NCBI RefSeq assembly: GCF_001984105.1
Contig: NZ_MTQM01000008.1
Location: 372,001 to 436,000, forward strand
Source: Microbacterium sp. CSI-V
GTDB taxonomy: Bacteria > Actinomycetota > Actinomycetes > Actinomycetales > Microbacteriaceae
Direction: 5' to 3'
DNA length: 64,000 nucleotides
Part shown: piece by piece, positions 35,542-45,841 of the stretch
Layout of the letters: each line of letters begins with the position of its first letter
Numbering within the stretch: the stretch's first letter is position 1
The notes under the pieces: model-generated
What the model saw: only the letters and a program-made list of their open reading frames with translations
Databases searched by the model: none
Told to the model about the DNA's origin: nothing
Made by a program: the position numbers and the translations under genes

Positions 35542-38500
35542 CCGCGCGTGAGGCGCAGAGTCACGACCTGGAAGGGTCGCAGCTCGAGCGCGATGCCGTC
35601 GCCCTCGTGCGCCAGGTGCCGCGCGTGCGCCATGTCGTCGCGCAGGGGCCGCTCGAGCAGATCTACTTCGTCGACGGATGCCACGGCGAACCCCGGAACG
35701 AGGATCGTGGCCGCGCGGCGCCCCAGCGCCTCGTAGACCCGCACGATGACGTCGCCCGAGCGATCGTCGGCGAGCTTCACGGCCTCGATCCGCACGCCTT
35801 CGTCGGTCGACCGCAGCACGCTCCACGGCTCGACGACGACGCCGTCGACCGCGGGGCGACGCAGCGGCAGGTTCTGCTCGTAACCGGATGCCACGACGGC
35901 GGCGATGTCGGCTCCGGGGTGCACCGCGTACGCGAACGTGTGGTGGCCGGCATCCTGGATCGGGTCGGGCGAGTTCGCCGCGCGCACGAGGCTGAGACGC
36001 ACCTCGGTCTCCACCTCGCCCGACGCCCCGACGGTGCGGGTGATGTCGTGGCCGTAGGTGGCGTCGTTGGTGACGCCGATGCCGTAGCCGGGCTCCTCGA
36101 CGTGCACCCACCGGTGCGCCATGACCTCGAACTTCGCGTCTTCCCACGACGTGTTCGTGTGGGTCGCGCGGCGGACGTGCCCGTACTGGATCTCGGCGCT
36201 GTGGTGGTGGGCGTGCACGACGAACGGCAGCGAGGCCTTGAGCAGCTTCTCGCGCTCGTTCCAGTCCAGGTCGACCGCGAAGTGCACCCGCACGTCGTCG
36301 GCGTTCACCCCGATCGTCTGGGTCAGGCGCGACGTGCCGAAGGTGCGCGTCACGAGCACGCGGGCGCGCAGGTCCCCGTCGACGGTGAGCTCCACCGAGT
36401 CCGCGGTGTCCAGGTCGTCGAACGTGTTCCGGTAGTGGGCGTCGATGTCCCACGCGTCCCACGCGTTCGGAAGGTCCTGGTGCAGGCGCAGCAGGTTCGC
36501 GGCACGTCCGGCGGGTACGAGCTCACGCCCCTCGACCAGGTCGACGATCGACGTGACGAGCCCGCGCGCGTCGAGCCGCACGCGCACCAGACCGTTCTCG
36601 AGGACGATGTCGTCGCCGTCGCGTCGCGCGGCCACGGGGTTCGCGGGGGCGACGGGGACGAGGGATGCCACGCCCAGCGCGGGCGTCTCCACGAGCGCGA
36701 GCGGGGTGCCCGCGGCATCCAGGGCCAGAGACCGGCGCGCGTGGTCGGCGGAGTTCACGACCGCACCCGACAGACCCGCGGCCGCCAGCGCATCGGCGAT
36801 GGAGCGGTCGAGCTCGGCGAGGGCTGCCGCGTAGTCCTCTTCGTTCTGCTCGTGCACCCACTGGATCGAAGATCCGGGGAGGATGTCGTGGAACTGCTGC
36901 AGCAGGACGCCCTGCCACAGACGGTCGAGCGTCTCGTAGGGGTAGTCGGCACCCTTCAGCGCCGCGGCGGTCCACCACAGCTCGGCCTCGCGCAGACGGT
37001 GCTCGGCCTCGCGGTTGCCGCGCTTCTCGCGAGCGTGCGAGGTGAAGGTGCCGCGGTGGAGCTCCAGATACAGCTCGCCCACCCACACGGGGGCGTCGGG
37101 GTACTCGGCCTGCGCTGCGGCGAAGAAGTCGTCGGGATGCTCGATCTCGACACGGGGCGAGCCCTCGAGCGACTCGACCCGGCGCTGGCGTTCCATCATC
37201 TCGCGGATGGGCCCGCCGCCGCCGTCGCCGTAGCCGAAGGGCACGAGCGAGGTGGTCGCCACGCCCTTGTCGCGGAACTGGCGCACGGCGTGGTGCAGTT
37301 CCTCGCCCTCGAGAGTGGAGTTGTAGGTGTCGATCGGCGGGAAGTGCGTGAAGATCCGCGAGCCGTCGATGCCCTCCCACCAGAAGGTGTGGTGGGGGAA
37401 CTTGTTGGTCTGGCTCCACGAGATCTTCTGCGTGAGGAACCAGTCGAGACCCGCGAGCTTCGCGATCTGCGGGAAGGCCGCGGTGTAGCCGAACGAGTCG
37501 GGCAACCAGATGCCGTGCGTTTCGACGTCGAGCTCGTCGCGGAAGAACCGCATGCCCTGCGTGATCTGACGCACCATGGCCTCGCCGCCGGGGAGGTTGC
37601 CGTCGGGCTCCACCCACTGCGAGCCGACGACGATCCACTGCCCTTGGCGATCGCGGCCTTGATGCCCTCCCAGACGTGCGGGTAGCGCTCCTTGACCCAG
37701 GCGTATTGCTGCGCGGAGGACGCCGCGAAGCGGAAGTCGGGGTACTGCTCGGCGAGCGCGAGCACGTTCGAGAACGTGCGGGCCGTCTTCCGCTTGGTCT
37801 CGCGGATCGGCCACAGCCACGCGGTGTCGATGTGCGCGTGTCCGATGCCCGACAGTCGGTGGGCCGAGGCGGATGCCGGGCGCGACAGCACGTCGACCAG
37901 CTCGGCGCGGGCGGCGGCGGCGGTGCCGACGATGTCGTCGAGGCGCAGCACGTTCAGTGCCCTCTCGAGGGCGCGCAGCACCTCGTGGCGCCGGGGCTCC
38001 GTCTCGGGCAGCTCCTTCAGCAGCTGGTACAGCACCTCGACATCGAACTGCAGCGCCCACACCTCGGGCTCGAACACCGCGAGCTCGGCGGTGCGGAAGG
38101 TGTAGATCGGTGTCTCGGGGGCGGTCTTCTTCGAGCCGAACACGGTGGGCACGAAGTCGTTCTTGAGGATGTCGGGGTTGGCGGCAGCCTCGACGAAGAA
38201 GTGCACGGGCTCCCCACCGACGGCCTCTTCAGCCAGACGCACGTAGTGGTTGCGGGGGTGGATGCCCTTCACCTGCACGCCGTCGGGCGTGTGGACCAGG
38301 GCCTCGGCCTGGTTGCCGGGCCAGTCGCCCTGGAACCCGGGGTCCAGCAGCAGCTCGACCGTGCGACCGGCCCACTCGGCCGGGATCTGCCCGGTGACCT
38401 CGAACCACCACGTCGACCACGCGCGGCCCCAGCTGTCGCCGACGGCGAAGGGCGTGTACTCGGCGGCGAGCGCTTCGGATGCCGGGACCGGCTCGTCGGG

Positions 38501-38614
38501 CACCGTCCAGGCCGAAAGCGCGACGGGGACACGCGCCGAGTAGACGGCGGGAACGATGCGCTCGGTGAGAACGCGGTGGATGCGCTCTTCGACGAGCGTG
38601 AGGTTCTGGTGCAC
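35538..38614 (-). pseudogene. GH38 alpha-mannosidase, interrupted by a one-base deletion
   Basis: Read through one missing base, this is a full-length (about 1025-residue) family 38 alpha-mannosidase. The N-terminal zinc-site motif IGHAHIDTAWLWPIRET is in the first frame. The second frame continues with the nucleophile motif WLPDSFGYTAAFPQI and runs to the C-terminal beta domains. The break is at 37640-37641: AAGGGCAGTGG where AAGGGCCAGTGG would keep AKGQWIVVGSQW in frame. All motifs are intact, so the loss is recent or a base-calling error. GTG 38614 has GGAG upstream. The enzyme would remove alpha-mannose from imported glycans, as it has no signal peptide. Confidence 0.88.
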
Positions 38615-38698
38615 GGTGTCTCCGTTTTCGGGCTTCGTGAGGGTGAGGACGTGGTGCGGGGACGCGGCGCGGTTCGGGTCGGCGCCGCGCCCCCGGGT

Positions 38699-40039
38699 TC
38701 AGCGGAGGTAGGACAGATCGGTGAAGCTCGACGCGGCGTCGTCGAGCAGCGCGCGGGCCACGCGCACCGAGTCGATGAGCGGGTGGTGCGCGAGCGCGCG
38801 CAGCGCAGCGGCGCGGGATCCGTGGAGCGCCGCCTCGATGGTCTGCCGCTCGACGTACTTCACCGTGGTGACCAGACCCTGCCCGTACGCCGGGAGGGTC
38901 GCGCTGGCGATGGGGCGCGGGCCGTCGGCCCCGACGATGCAGGGAACCTCGACGACGGCCTCGGCATCCAGGCCGGCGAGCACGCCGCCACCGGGGACGT
39001 TGAGGATGAGACGCGCCGACTGGTCGTAGGCGATCGCGCGCATGAGGGCGATCGCCACGTTCTCGTAGCCGCCCGAGACGAGGTCGTCCTCGTCCCGGTC
39101 GCCCATGCCGGCGGAGTCGCGGTTGGTCGCCATGTAGGTGACCTCGCGCTCGTGACGGCAGGCCTCCCACGCGGCGTGCGGGTGCGGGGCCGTCGCCGCG
39201 TCGACCCAGAAGTCGGCCTGCTGGTCGAGCAGGTAGCGGCCGCGGGTGGTCGCGGCGTACTGGTCGGCCTGGAGCACGTCACGGCGGTACGAGTAGTAGT
39301 GCAGGTACTCGTTCGGGAGCGCACCGAGGGTCTGGATCCAATCGGCTCCGAACAGGGCGCCTTCCTCGAACGACTCGATGCGCTCGGGAGCGGCGAGCAG
39401 TTCGGGGAGGAGGTCGACCCCGTCACGGCGGAGGGCGGTGAGCCAGCCGAGGTGGTTGAGCCCGGCGTACTCGATCTCGACGTCGGCGGAATCCCGGATG
39501 CCGAGGGCGCCGAGCGCGCGACGGGCGAGACCGATCGGCGAGTCGCAGATGCCGATCACGCGTTTGCCCAGCACCCGCCCCATGGCCTCGGTGACGACCC
39601 CGGCGGGGTTGGTGAAGTTGATGACCCACGCGTCCGGGGCGACGCGCTGGATCAGCTCGGCGAGCCTCATCGCCACGGGCAGCGTCCGCAGCGCGTAGGA
39701 GATGCCGCCGAAGCCGACCGTCTCCTGGCCGATGACGCCGTGCGACTGACCGATCCGCTCGTCGGTCGCGCGGCCCGCCATGCCGCCCACGCGGATGGCG
39801 GAGAAGACGAAGTCCGCTCCGCGCAGGCCTTCCTCGGCATCGGTGTGGACACTCACGCGCGGCGCGTCGGGGAAGTCGGATGCCTGGTCGGCGAGGATGC
39901 GCGCCATCGTGCGGAGGCGAGCGCCGTCGGTGTCGATGAGGGCGACCTCGTCGACGCGCCCGGGGTCGCGGTCCAGCAGCAGGGCGCGATACACCAAGGG
40001 GGTGCGGAATCCTCCGCCACCGATCATGGCAAGCTTCAT
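38699..40039 (-). CDS. Family 4 glycosidase (NAD- and Mn-dependent 6-phospho-glycosidase type)
   Basis: A 446-residue GH4 enzyme. The NAD-binding segment is MKLAMIGGGGFRTP, followed by ALIDTD at the end of strand 2. The metal and catalytic motifs are NFTNPAGVVTEA, GICDSPIGLARR (the Cys that holds Mn) and NHLGW (His). GH4 enzymes act by oxidation and elimination on alpha- or beta-linked sugars, often 6-phosphorylated. The frame is open to 40201, but ATG 40039 is the family start and overlaps the deoR stop. Linkage specificity is not clear. Confidence 0.9.
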   Translation of the reverse strand: MKLAMIGGGGFRTPLVYRALLLDRDPGRVDEVALIDTDGARLRTMARILADQASDFPDAPRVSVHTDAEEGLRGADFVFSAIRVGGMAGRATDERIGQSHGVIGQETVGFGGISYALRTLPVAMRLAELIQRVAPDAWVINFTNPAGVVTEAMGRVLGKRVIGICDSPIGLARRALGALGIRDSADVEIEYAGLNHLGWLTALRRDGVDLLPELLAAPERIESFEEGALFGADWIQTLGALPNEYLHYYSYRRDVLQADQYAATTRGRYLLDQQADFWVDAATAPHPHAAWEACRHEREVTYMATNRDSAGMGDRDEDDLVSGGYENVAIALMRAIAYDQSARLILNVPGGGVLAGLDAEAVVEVPCIVGADGPRPIASATLPAYGQGLVTTVKYVERQTIEAALHGSRAAALRALAHHPLIDSVRVARALLDDAASSFTDLSYLR

Positions 40040-40782
40040 GCGGTCACAATCTCGACATTCCGTCGGCCCAGGGACTCGACGATCGGGCCCTCGAGCGGCG
40101 CATCCGTGATGAGCCGCCGCAGGGCGAGGGGCAGGGCGATACGTCCGGCGCCGCTGCCGGGGAACTTGCTGTGGTCGGCCAGCACGGTCGCCGCGTCGCA
40201 CGCGGCGAGCATGGCCTGCTTGATCGGGACCTGAGCGAGCGTGGTGTCGCGCAGGTCGCCTTCCGGCGACATGCCGCTGACTCCGAGGAAGGCGTGGTCG
40301 GCGCGGATGAGGCGCAGGGACTCGGTCGTCAGATGGCCGGCGACGCTGCGGTACACGGGGTCGTAGTCGCCGGGCAGCAGCACGAGGTGCGTCTCGCGCT
40401 CGTCGCGCAGCACGTCGTAGATCGCGAGGTTGTTCGTGATGACGGTGATCGCACGCCCGCGCAGGAGACGCGCGAGCTGCAGGGTCGTCGTCCCGACGTC
40501 GAGGATGACGGCCTGGCCATCTCGGACGGTCTCGGCGGCCGCGCGTGCGATGCGTTCCTTGCCCTCGCGGTTCACGGGCTCGACGGTGGCGAACGGGGCG
40601 TCGCCCTCGCTCATCACCGCGCCCCCGTGGGTGCGGCGGAGGAGTCCGGCGTCGTCGAGGCGCTGCAGGTCGCGGCGGATCGTGGCGATGCTCGAACCGG
40701 TGGCGTCGGCGAGCTCGGCGACCGTCGCCGCACGCGCGGTGCGGAGGTGCTGGAGGATCTCGCGGTCTCTCACGTCTTTCAT
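40036..40782 (-). CDS. DeoR-family sugar-operon repressor
   Basis: A 248-residue DeoR/GlpR-type repressor. The helix-turn-helix is TVAELADATGSSIATIRRDLQRLDDAGLLRRTHGGA, and the C-terminal sugar-phosphate sensing domain shows VILDVGTTTLQLARLLRG and ITNNLAIYDVL. A promoter ends 9 nt before ATG 40782, suggesting a leaderless message. It leads the leftward operon and lies back to back with the PfkB-led operon. A sugar phosphate made by that kinase is the likely inducer. Confidence 0.92.
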   Translation of the reverse strand: MKDVRDREILQHLRTARAATVAELADATGSSIATIRRDLQRLDDAGLLRRTHGGAVMSEGDAPFATVEPVNREGKERIARAAAETVRDGQAVILDVGTTTLQLARLLRGRAITVITNNLAIYDVLRDERETHLVLLPGDYDPVYRSVAGHLTTESLRLIRADHAFLGVSGMSPEGDLRDTTLAQVPIKQAMLAACDAATVLADHSKFPGSGAGRIALPLALRRLITDAPLEGPIVESLGRRNVEIVTA

Positions 40783-40791
40783 GATGCGATC

Positions 40792-40871
40792 ACCATAGCG
40801 CTCAAAATCGCTCAGTAACAAAATGTTTACACGCAAAAATTTGCGCGTTCCTGATCGCTCAGTGCTATAAA
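40792..40871. promoter_or_regulatory. Divergent DeoR-controlled promoters with direct repeats
   Basis: ATCGCTCAGT occurs twice (40807-40816 and 40854-40863). The first lies inside the spacer of the leftward promoter (TTGTTA 40821-40816, 18 nt, TATGGT 40797-40792). The second ends two bases before a rightward -10 TATAAA (40866-40871), with TTGCGC (40841-40846) as a possible -35. A perfect palindrome CGCAAA-AA-TTTGCG (40832-40845) sits midway. This AT-rich patch is exceptional for the window. The repeats are the likely DeoR operators. Confidence 0.65.
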
Positions 40872-40912
40872 CGGTGCAACGCCCCGGTCGTCACCGCAGA
40901 GAGGAGGGGCCG

Positions 40913-41917
40913 ATGACAGCTGCATCCGGTCCCACGCCCCGCCTCCTGACGGCGGGTCAGCTCTTCCTCGACCTCGTCTTCGCCGATCTGGCCGACGCGC
41001 CGCGTCTCGGCGAGGAGCACTGGACCCCCGCGTTCGGCTGGGGTCCCGGCGGCATCGCCAACTACGCCATCGCCGCCGCCCGCCTCGGGGTGCCGACCGC
41101 CCTGACGGCCGACGTGGGCGTCGACGCGTTCTCGCACCTGGTGCGCGAACGCCTGACCGACGAGGGCATCGCCGCCGACCTGCACGAGCGCGCCGACTGG
41201 AACCTCCCCGTCACCACCGCCCTCGGCTACGGCGGCGACCGCGCGCTCGTCACCGGCGGGCGTCCCGCTGCCCCCCTGGCATCCGTCCTTGCCACCGCCC
41301 CGGTCACCCCGGTCGCCGCCGTCCACATCGACGCGTCGGTCTCCGACTGGGTGCGCGAGCGTGCTGCTCGAGGCACGAAGGTCTTCGCCGACATCGGCTG
41401 GGACGCCGACGAGAACTGGGACCCCGACGTCCTCTCGGTCCTCGACGGATGCCACGCCTTCCTGCCGAATGAAGCCGAGGCCCGCGCCTACACGCGCCGC
41501 GACGACGCCCGCGCCGCCGCCCGCGCCCTCGCCGAGCGGGTGCCGCTCAGCGTCGTCACCCGCGGCGGACACGGCGCGATCGCCGTCGACTCCTCGACCG
41601 GCGAGGAGATCGAGGTCGGCGCCGTCCGGATCGATTTCCTGGATGCCACCGGCGCCGGCGATGTCTTCGGCGGCGCCCTCGCCGCGGCCGAACTCACCGC
41701 GTGGGCGCTGCGCGAACGCGTCGACTTCGCCACGCTCGTCGCCGCGGTCACCGTGTCCCGCCCCGGTGGCGCCGCCGCCTCCCCGCGACTCGACGAACTC
41801 GTGCCCTGGCTCGACGCCCACCCCGGAGCCGCCGACCCCGCGCGCTTCGCCTTCCTCCGCGACGCGCTGCACGACGGCGCCTTCCCGTTCGACGCCGCCC
41901 CCACGCCCGTCCCCTGA
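40913..41917 (+). CDS. PfkB/ribokinase-family sugar kinase
   Basis: A 334-residue kinase. The N-terminal signature region is GWGPGGIANYAIAAARLGVPTAL, and the C-terminal signature with the catalytic Asp is LDATGAGDVFGGALAAAEL. ATG 40913 follows GAGGAGG; the frame is open to 40874. It leads the rightward operon with the ABC importer, nagB and the beta-galactosidase, so it probably phosphorylates the monosaccharide released there; which sugar is not evident. Confidence 0.9.
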   Translation: MTAASGPTPRLLTAGQLFLDLVFADLADAPRLGEEHWTPAFGWGPGGIANYAIAAARLGVPTALTADVGVDAFSHLVRERLTDEGIAADLHERADWNLPVTTALGYGGDRALVTGGRPAAPLASVLATAPVTPVAAVHIDASVSDWVRERAARGTKVFADIGWDADENWDPDVLSVLDGCHAFLPNEAEARAYTRRDDARAAARALAERVPLSVVTRGGHGAIAVDSSTGEEIEVGAVRIDFLDATGAGDVFGGALAAAELTAWALRERVDFATLVAAVTVSRPGGAAASPRLDELVPWLDAHPGAADPARFAFLRDALHDGAFPFDAAPTPVP

Positions 41918-41956
41918 CCCCCGCACCTCCCACCCGAATCAAGGAGTGACCCACCC

Positions 41957-43231
41957 ATGACGACCCTCACCCCGCGCCGCCGACGCGCGCTCGGCACCGT
42001 CGCCGTCGCCGCTGTCGCAGCCCTCTCCCTCTCCGCCTGCTCCGGTGGCGCCGGCGGCTCGTCCGACGGCCCCCTCACCCTGTGGACGTGGCCCGGCGGC
42101 CTCGGCGAGTCCGTCGTCGACTCCGCCAAGACGCAGTTCCCCGACGCGAAGCTCGAGGTGACCACGATCGGCGACGACGTCAAGCAGAAGCTCGTCACCG
42201 TCTTCACCGGTCGCAGCGGCATCCCCTCCATCACGGGGATCAAGGGCGAGGACATGCCCTACTTCCTGCAGCAGGCCGACCTCTTCACCGACCTCAAGAC
42301 GCTCGGCATCGACGACCAGCTCGCGGACTTCCCCGCCTGGAAGCTCGCCGAGGCCACCACCGCCGACGGCAAGCTCATCGGCCTGCCCACCGACATCGGT
42401 CCCACCGCGCTGTACTACCGCACCGACGTGTTGGCAGCAGCGGGCCTGCCGACCGACCCGGCCGAGGTGGCCGCCGCCACCTCGACGTGGGAGGACTACT
42501 TCGCGTTCGGAGAGAAGCTCAAGGCCGCCACGGGCGCCTACCTCGAGGTCTCACTCGAGGATGTCTTCACCAAGGTCATGGGCCAGGGCGAAACGAAGAT
42601 GGTCTCGCAGGACGGGGAATTCCTCGGGGACAGCGCTCAGGTCAAGAAGGCCTGGGACACCGCGATCGAAGCCAACCAGCGCGGCCTCGTCGCCGGCATC
42701 CAGGACGGCAGCCCCGACTGGGCCGCCGCCGTCAACAACGGATCGCTCCCGACGCTTCTCGGTGCCGCCTGGTACCAGGGCGACCTCAAGAGCAACGCTC
42801 CCGACACCTCGGGCAAGTGGAACGTCACGGCGATGCCCGGCGGGCCCGCCAACGTCGGCGGCTCGTTCCTGACGATCCCCGCTGCCACGGGCAACAAGGA
42901 CGAGGCGGTCAAGATCGTCGACTACCTCCTCTCGCCCGAGAACCAGGCCACGACCTACACCGAGGTCGGCAACTTCCCCTCCTCGAGCAAGGCGCTGGAA
43001 CAGCCCGCGCTGCAGGAGCCGGACGCCTTCTTCGGGGGCCAGGTGACCACGGACGTCTTCAAGGCCGCCTCCGAGAAGATGCCGATCAGCTACACCAGCC
43101 CGATCGACAACGAGCTCCAGGCGCCCTTCATCACGGAGCTCGCCAACGTGCAGTCGCAGGGCAAGGACCCGCAGCAGGCTTGGAACGACGCCCTGGCCGC
43201 CGCCCAGCAGGTGTGGGAGCGCTCTAAGTGA
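41957..43231 (+). CDS. Sugar ABC transporter substrate-binding lipoprotein
   Basis: A 424-residue family-1 solute-binding protein with lipobox LSAC (Cys28) after an Arg-rich N terminus. The mature part begins with the typical LTLWTWPGG and contains PTDIGPTALYYRTDVL and WYQGDLK. It delivers a sugar to the two permeases that follow with overlapping starts. No ATPase gene is present. It is 39 nt downstream of the kinase gene, in the same operon. Confidence 0.93.
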   Translation: MTTLTPRRRRALGTVAVAAVAALSLSACSGGAGGSSDGPLTLWTWPGGLGESVVDSAKTQFPDAKLEVTTIGDDVKQKLVTVFTGRSGIPSITGIKGEDMPYFLQQADLFTDLKTLGIDDQLADFPAWKLAEATTADGKLIGLPTDIGPTALYYRTDVLAAAGLPTDPAEVAAATSTWEDYFAFGEKLKAATGAYLEVSLEDVFTKVMGQGETKMVSQDGEFLGDSAQVKKAWDTAIEANQRGLVAGIQDGSPDWAAAVNNGSLPTLLGAAWYQGDLKSNAPDTSGKWNVTAMPGGPANVGGSFLTIPAATGNKDEAVKIVDYLLSPENQATTYTEVGNFPSSSKALEQPALQEPDAFFGGQVTTDVFKAASEKMPISYTSPIDNELQAPFITELANVQSQGKDPQQAWNDALAAAQQVWERSK

Positions 43232-44196
43232 CATCCGCCACGCGCGTCATGACGGCCTCGGGGGTGCGCCCCAGCGCGCGCCCCCGGGGCCGGGGACTCA
43301 AGCGGCACTGGCCGATGTACGTGGCCATCGCCCCCTTCTTCCTGCTGTTCCTCGGCTTCGGCATCTTCCCCACGCTGTACTCGCTCGTGCTGTCGTTCCA
43401 GGACTGGAACGGGCTCGGCGCGGCGCACTGGACCGGGATCGACAACTACACGCGCCTGTTCACCGACCCCACGTTCTGGCTGTCGGTCCGCAACACGTTC
43501 ATCATCTTCGCGCTGTCGACGTTCCCGATGCTCGCCATCGCGATCGCCATCGCCGCGATGCTCAACAACGCCGTGCGGTTCAGCACCGCGTTCCGCATCG
43601 CCTACTTCGTGCCCAACATCACCTCCGTCGTGGCGATGGCGGTGCTCTTCGGCTCGATCTTCGGAGAGAACTTCGGTCTGGCCAACTCGTTCCTCCACGC
43701 GATCGGTCTGCCCGGCGTGCAGTGGCTGTCGACGCCCTTCGGCATCCAATTGACGATCTCGATCCTCATCACGTACCAGTGGACCGGGTACAACGCGATC
43801 ATCTTCCTCGCCGGGATGCAGTCCATCGGCGGCGAAGTGTACGAGGCCGCCAAGCTCGACGGCGCCGGCCCCATCCGCAGCTTCTTCTCGATCACGCTGC
43901 CGCTCCTGCGCCCCACCATCATCTTCGTGCTCGTCGTCTCGACCGTCACCGGCATGCAGAGCTTCACCGAGGCCCAGGTGCTCACCGCGAGCTCCAGCAC
44001 GACGAACCCGAACAGCGGCGGCGCCGGGCAGGGCGGCCTCACGATGGTCCTGTACTTCTACCAGCAGGCCTTCAGCTACAACCGCTTCGGCTACGGCGCC
44101 GCGATCGCCTGGGGAGTCTTCCTCATCGTCGTCATCTTCACGATCATCAGCTGGCGCTTCACGGCCGGCAAGAAGGAAGACAAGGCCCGCGCATGA
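43228..44196 (+). CDS. Sugar ABC transporter permease (MalF type)
   Basis: A 322-residue permease with six membrane segments; the first is MYVAIAPFFLLFLGFGIFPTLY. The EAA loop reads EAAKLDGAGPIRSFFSITLP. GTG 43228 overlaps the stop of the binding-protein gene; an ATG at 43249 is an alternative start within the basic cytoplasmic N terminus. It pairs with the next gene. Confidence 0.93.
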   Translation: MTSATRVMTASGVRPSARPRGRGLKRHWPMYVAIAPFFLLFLGFGIFPTLYSLVLSFQDWNGLGAAHWTGIDNYTRLFTDPTFWLSVRNTFIIFALSTFPMLAIAIAIAAMLNNAVRFSTAFRIAYFVPNITSVVAMAVLFGSIFGENFGLANSFLHAIGLPGVQWLSTPFGIQLTISILITYQWTGYNAIIFLAGMQSIGGEVYEAAKLDGAGPIRSFFSITLPLLRPTIIFVLVVSTVTGMQSFTEAQVLTASSSTTNPNSGGAGQGGLTMVLYFYQQAFSYNRFGYGAAIAWGVFLIVVIFTIISWRFTAGKKEDKARA

Positions 44197-45089
44197 CCGT
44201 CACCACGCCCCCGCCCGCCACGGTCACCGAGCACATCACCACCGCCGGCGTTCCCCTCCGCCGGCGGCGCAAGGCGACCCCGGGGCGCGTGCTGCTCTAC
44301 GGCGGCCTGACCTTCGGCGCGATCATCTCGCTCTTCCCGCTGTACTGGCTGGTGGTCATGGCCAGCAACTCGACGAGCGACATCTACACGACGCCGCCGA
44401 CGTTCATCCCCGGCCCGCGCCTGTTCGACAACATCGGCGCGGTGTTCTCGCGGATCGACTTCGCGGGCTCGCTGCTGAACACCGTCATCGTCGCGTGCAG
44501 CGTGACGTTCCTCGTGCTCGTCTTCGATTCGCTCGCGGCCTTCGCGTTCGCGAAGTTCGAGTTCCCCCTGCGCCGGACGCTCTTCACGATCACGCTCGTG
44601 ACGTTCATGCTGCCCATGCAGCTCGCCGTGATCCCGCAGTTCATCACGATGACGAACCTGGGATGGGTCGGTCAGTTGCAGGCGCTCATCGTGCCGGCCG
44701 CGGCGAACGCGTTCGGCATCTTCTGGCTGCGCCAGTACATGGTGTCGTCGATCCCCGACGAGTTGATGGATGCCTCGGTGCTCGACGGCGCGGGCTTCTT
44801 CCGCCAGTGGTTCACGGTGTGCCTGCCGCTCATCCGCCCGGGTCTCGGCTTCCTCGGCATCTTCACCTTCATCGCCGCCTGGAACGACTACCTCTGGCCC
44901 TTGGTCGTCCTGACGAACCCGAACCAGGTGACCCTGCAGGTCGCGATGGCGCAGCTGAACACCGCGTTCGGCCAGGACTACGGCATGGTCATGGCGGGCG
45001 CGCTGCTCGCCGTCCTGCCGCTGCTGGTCGTCTTCCTCTTGGGGGCGCGCCAGTTCATCGGCGACATCGCCAAGGGTGCGATCAAGTGA
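44193..45089 (+). CDS. Sugar ABC transporter permease (MalG type)
   Basis: A 298-residue permease with six membrane segments. The EAA-type loop is seen in MDASVLDGAGFFRQWFTVCLP, and the ending is RQFIGDIAKGAIK. ATG 44193 overlaps the preceding gene, and the last codons overlap nagB (GTGA). It completes the importer of the NagB/beta-galactosidase operon. Confidence 0.93.
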   Translation: MTVTTPPPATVTEHITTAGVPLRRRRKATPGRVLLYGGLTFGAIISLFPLYWLVVMASNSTSDIYTTPPTFIPGPRLFDNIGAVFSRIDFAGSLLNTVIVACSVTFLVLVFDSLAAFAFAKFEFPLRRTLFTITLVTFMLPMQLAVIPQFITMTNLGWVGQLQALIVPAAANAFGIFWLRQYMVSSIPDELMDASVLDGAGFFRQWFTVCLPLIRPGLGFLGIFTFIAAWNDYLWPLVVLTNPNQVTLQVAMAQLNTAFGQDYGMVMAGALLAVLPLLVVFLLGARQFIGDIAKGAIK

Positions 45090-45841
45090 CCGGGGTCACC
45101 CTTCCGACCGGCCTCGCCCCCGTCTCCGCGACCACCCGCGTGGTCGTCTGCGCTCCGGAGGAGATCGGCGACGTCGCCGCGGGTGTCGTCGCCACCGTCG
45201 CCCCCGACGGCGTGCTGGGCGTGGCCACCGGGTCATCGCCGCTCGCACTGTACGCCGCGCTCATCCGGCGGCGCGCCGAGGGACTCGCGACCGAGGGCCT
45301 GCGCCTGTTCGCGCTCGACGAGTACGTCGGGCTGCCCGACGACGACCCCCGCTCGTACGCGGCGTACGTCCGTTCGGTGATCGCCGAGCCGCTCGGCATC
45401 CCGGCCGCGCACGTGCGCGTGCCGAGCGGGTCGACCGCCGCGGATGCCGCGGCCTACGAGCGCGCGATCGCCGAGGCGGGAGGAGTCGACCTGCAGATCG
45501 TCGGCATCGGGCGCAACGGTCACATCGGGTTCAACGAGCCGGGATCGGATGCCGACACCCGCACGCGCGTCGTCACGCTCGACGAGAGCACTCGCCGGGC
45601 CAACGCCGAGCACTTCGACGGCGATCTCGCCCGGGTGCCGACGCACGCGATGACCCAGGGCGTCGCAACGATCCTCGCGGCCCGCCGGATCGTGCTCGTC
45701 GCCTCCGGCGCCGCCAAGGCCGCCGCTCTGCGCTCCGCCCTCCTCGGCCCCGTCACGGCCGACAATCCCGCGTCGTTCCTGCAGCGGCATCCCGACGTCA
45801 CCGTCGTGGCCGATCCCGATGCCCTTCGAGAGGACCGATGA
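45086..45841 (+). CDS. nagB: NagB-like glucosamine-6-phosphate deaminase
   Basis: A 251-residue deaminase/isomerase. Motifs are GVATGSSPLALYAAL, FALDEYVGLPDDDPRSY (catalytic Asp) and GIGRNGHIGFNEPGSD (His and Glu of the active site). It converts glucosamine-6-phosphate to fructose-6-phosphate and ammonia. GTG 45086 overlaps the permease stop, and its own stop overlaps the GH2 ATG. No nagA deacetylase is in the window. A related isomerase acting on another amino sugar phosphate cannot be excluded. Confidence 0.88.
   Translation: MTGVTLPTGLAPVSATTRVVVCAPEEIGDVAAGVVATVAPDGVLGVATGSSPLALYAALIRRRAEGLATEGLRLFALDEYVGLPDDDPRSYAAYVRSVIAEPLGIPAAHVRVPSGSTAADAAAYERAIAEAGGVDLQIVGIGRNGHIGFNEPGSDADTRTRVVTLDESTRRANAEHFDGDLARVPTHAMTQGVATILAARRIVLVASGAAKAAALRSALLGPVTADNPASFLQRHPDVTVVADPDALREDR

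Noticed and set aside
45500..45540. Asn in place of the E. coli Asp141 in the NagB motif (GRNGH)
   Set aside because: As I recall, Asn occurs at this position in other functional NagB proteins, so it is not evidence for a dead enzyme.
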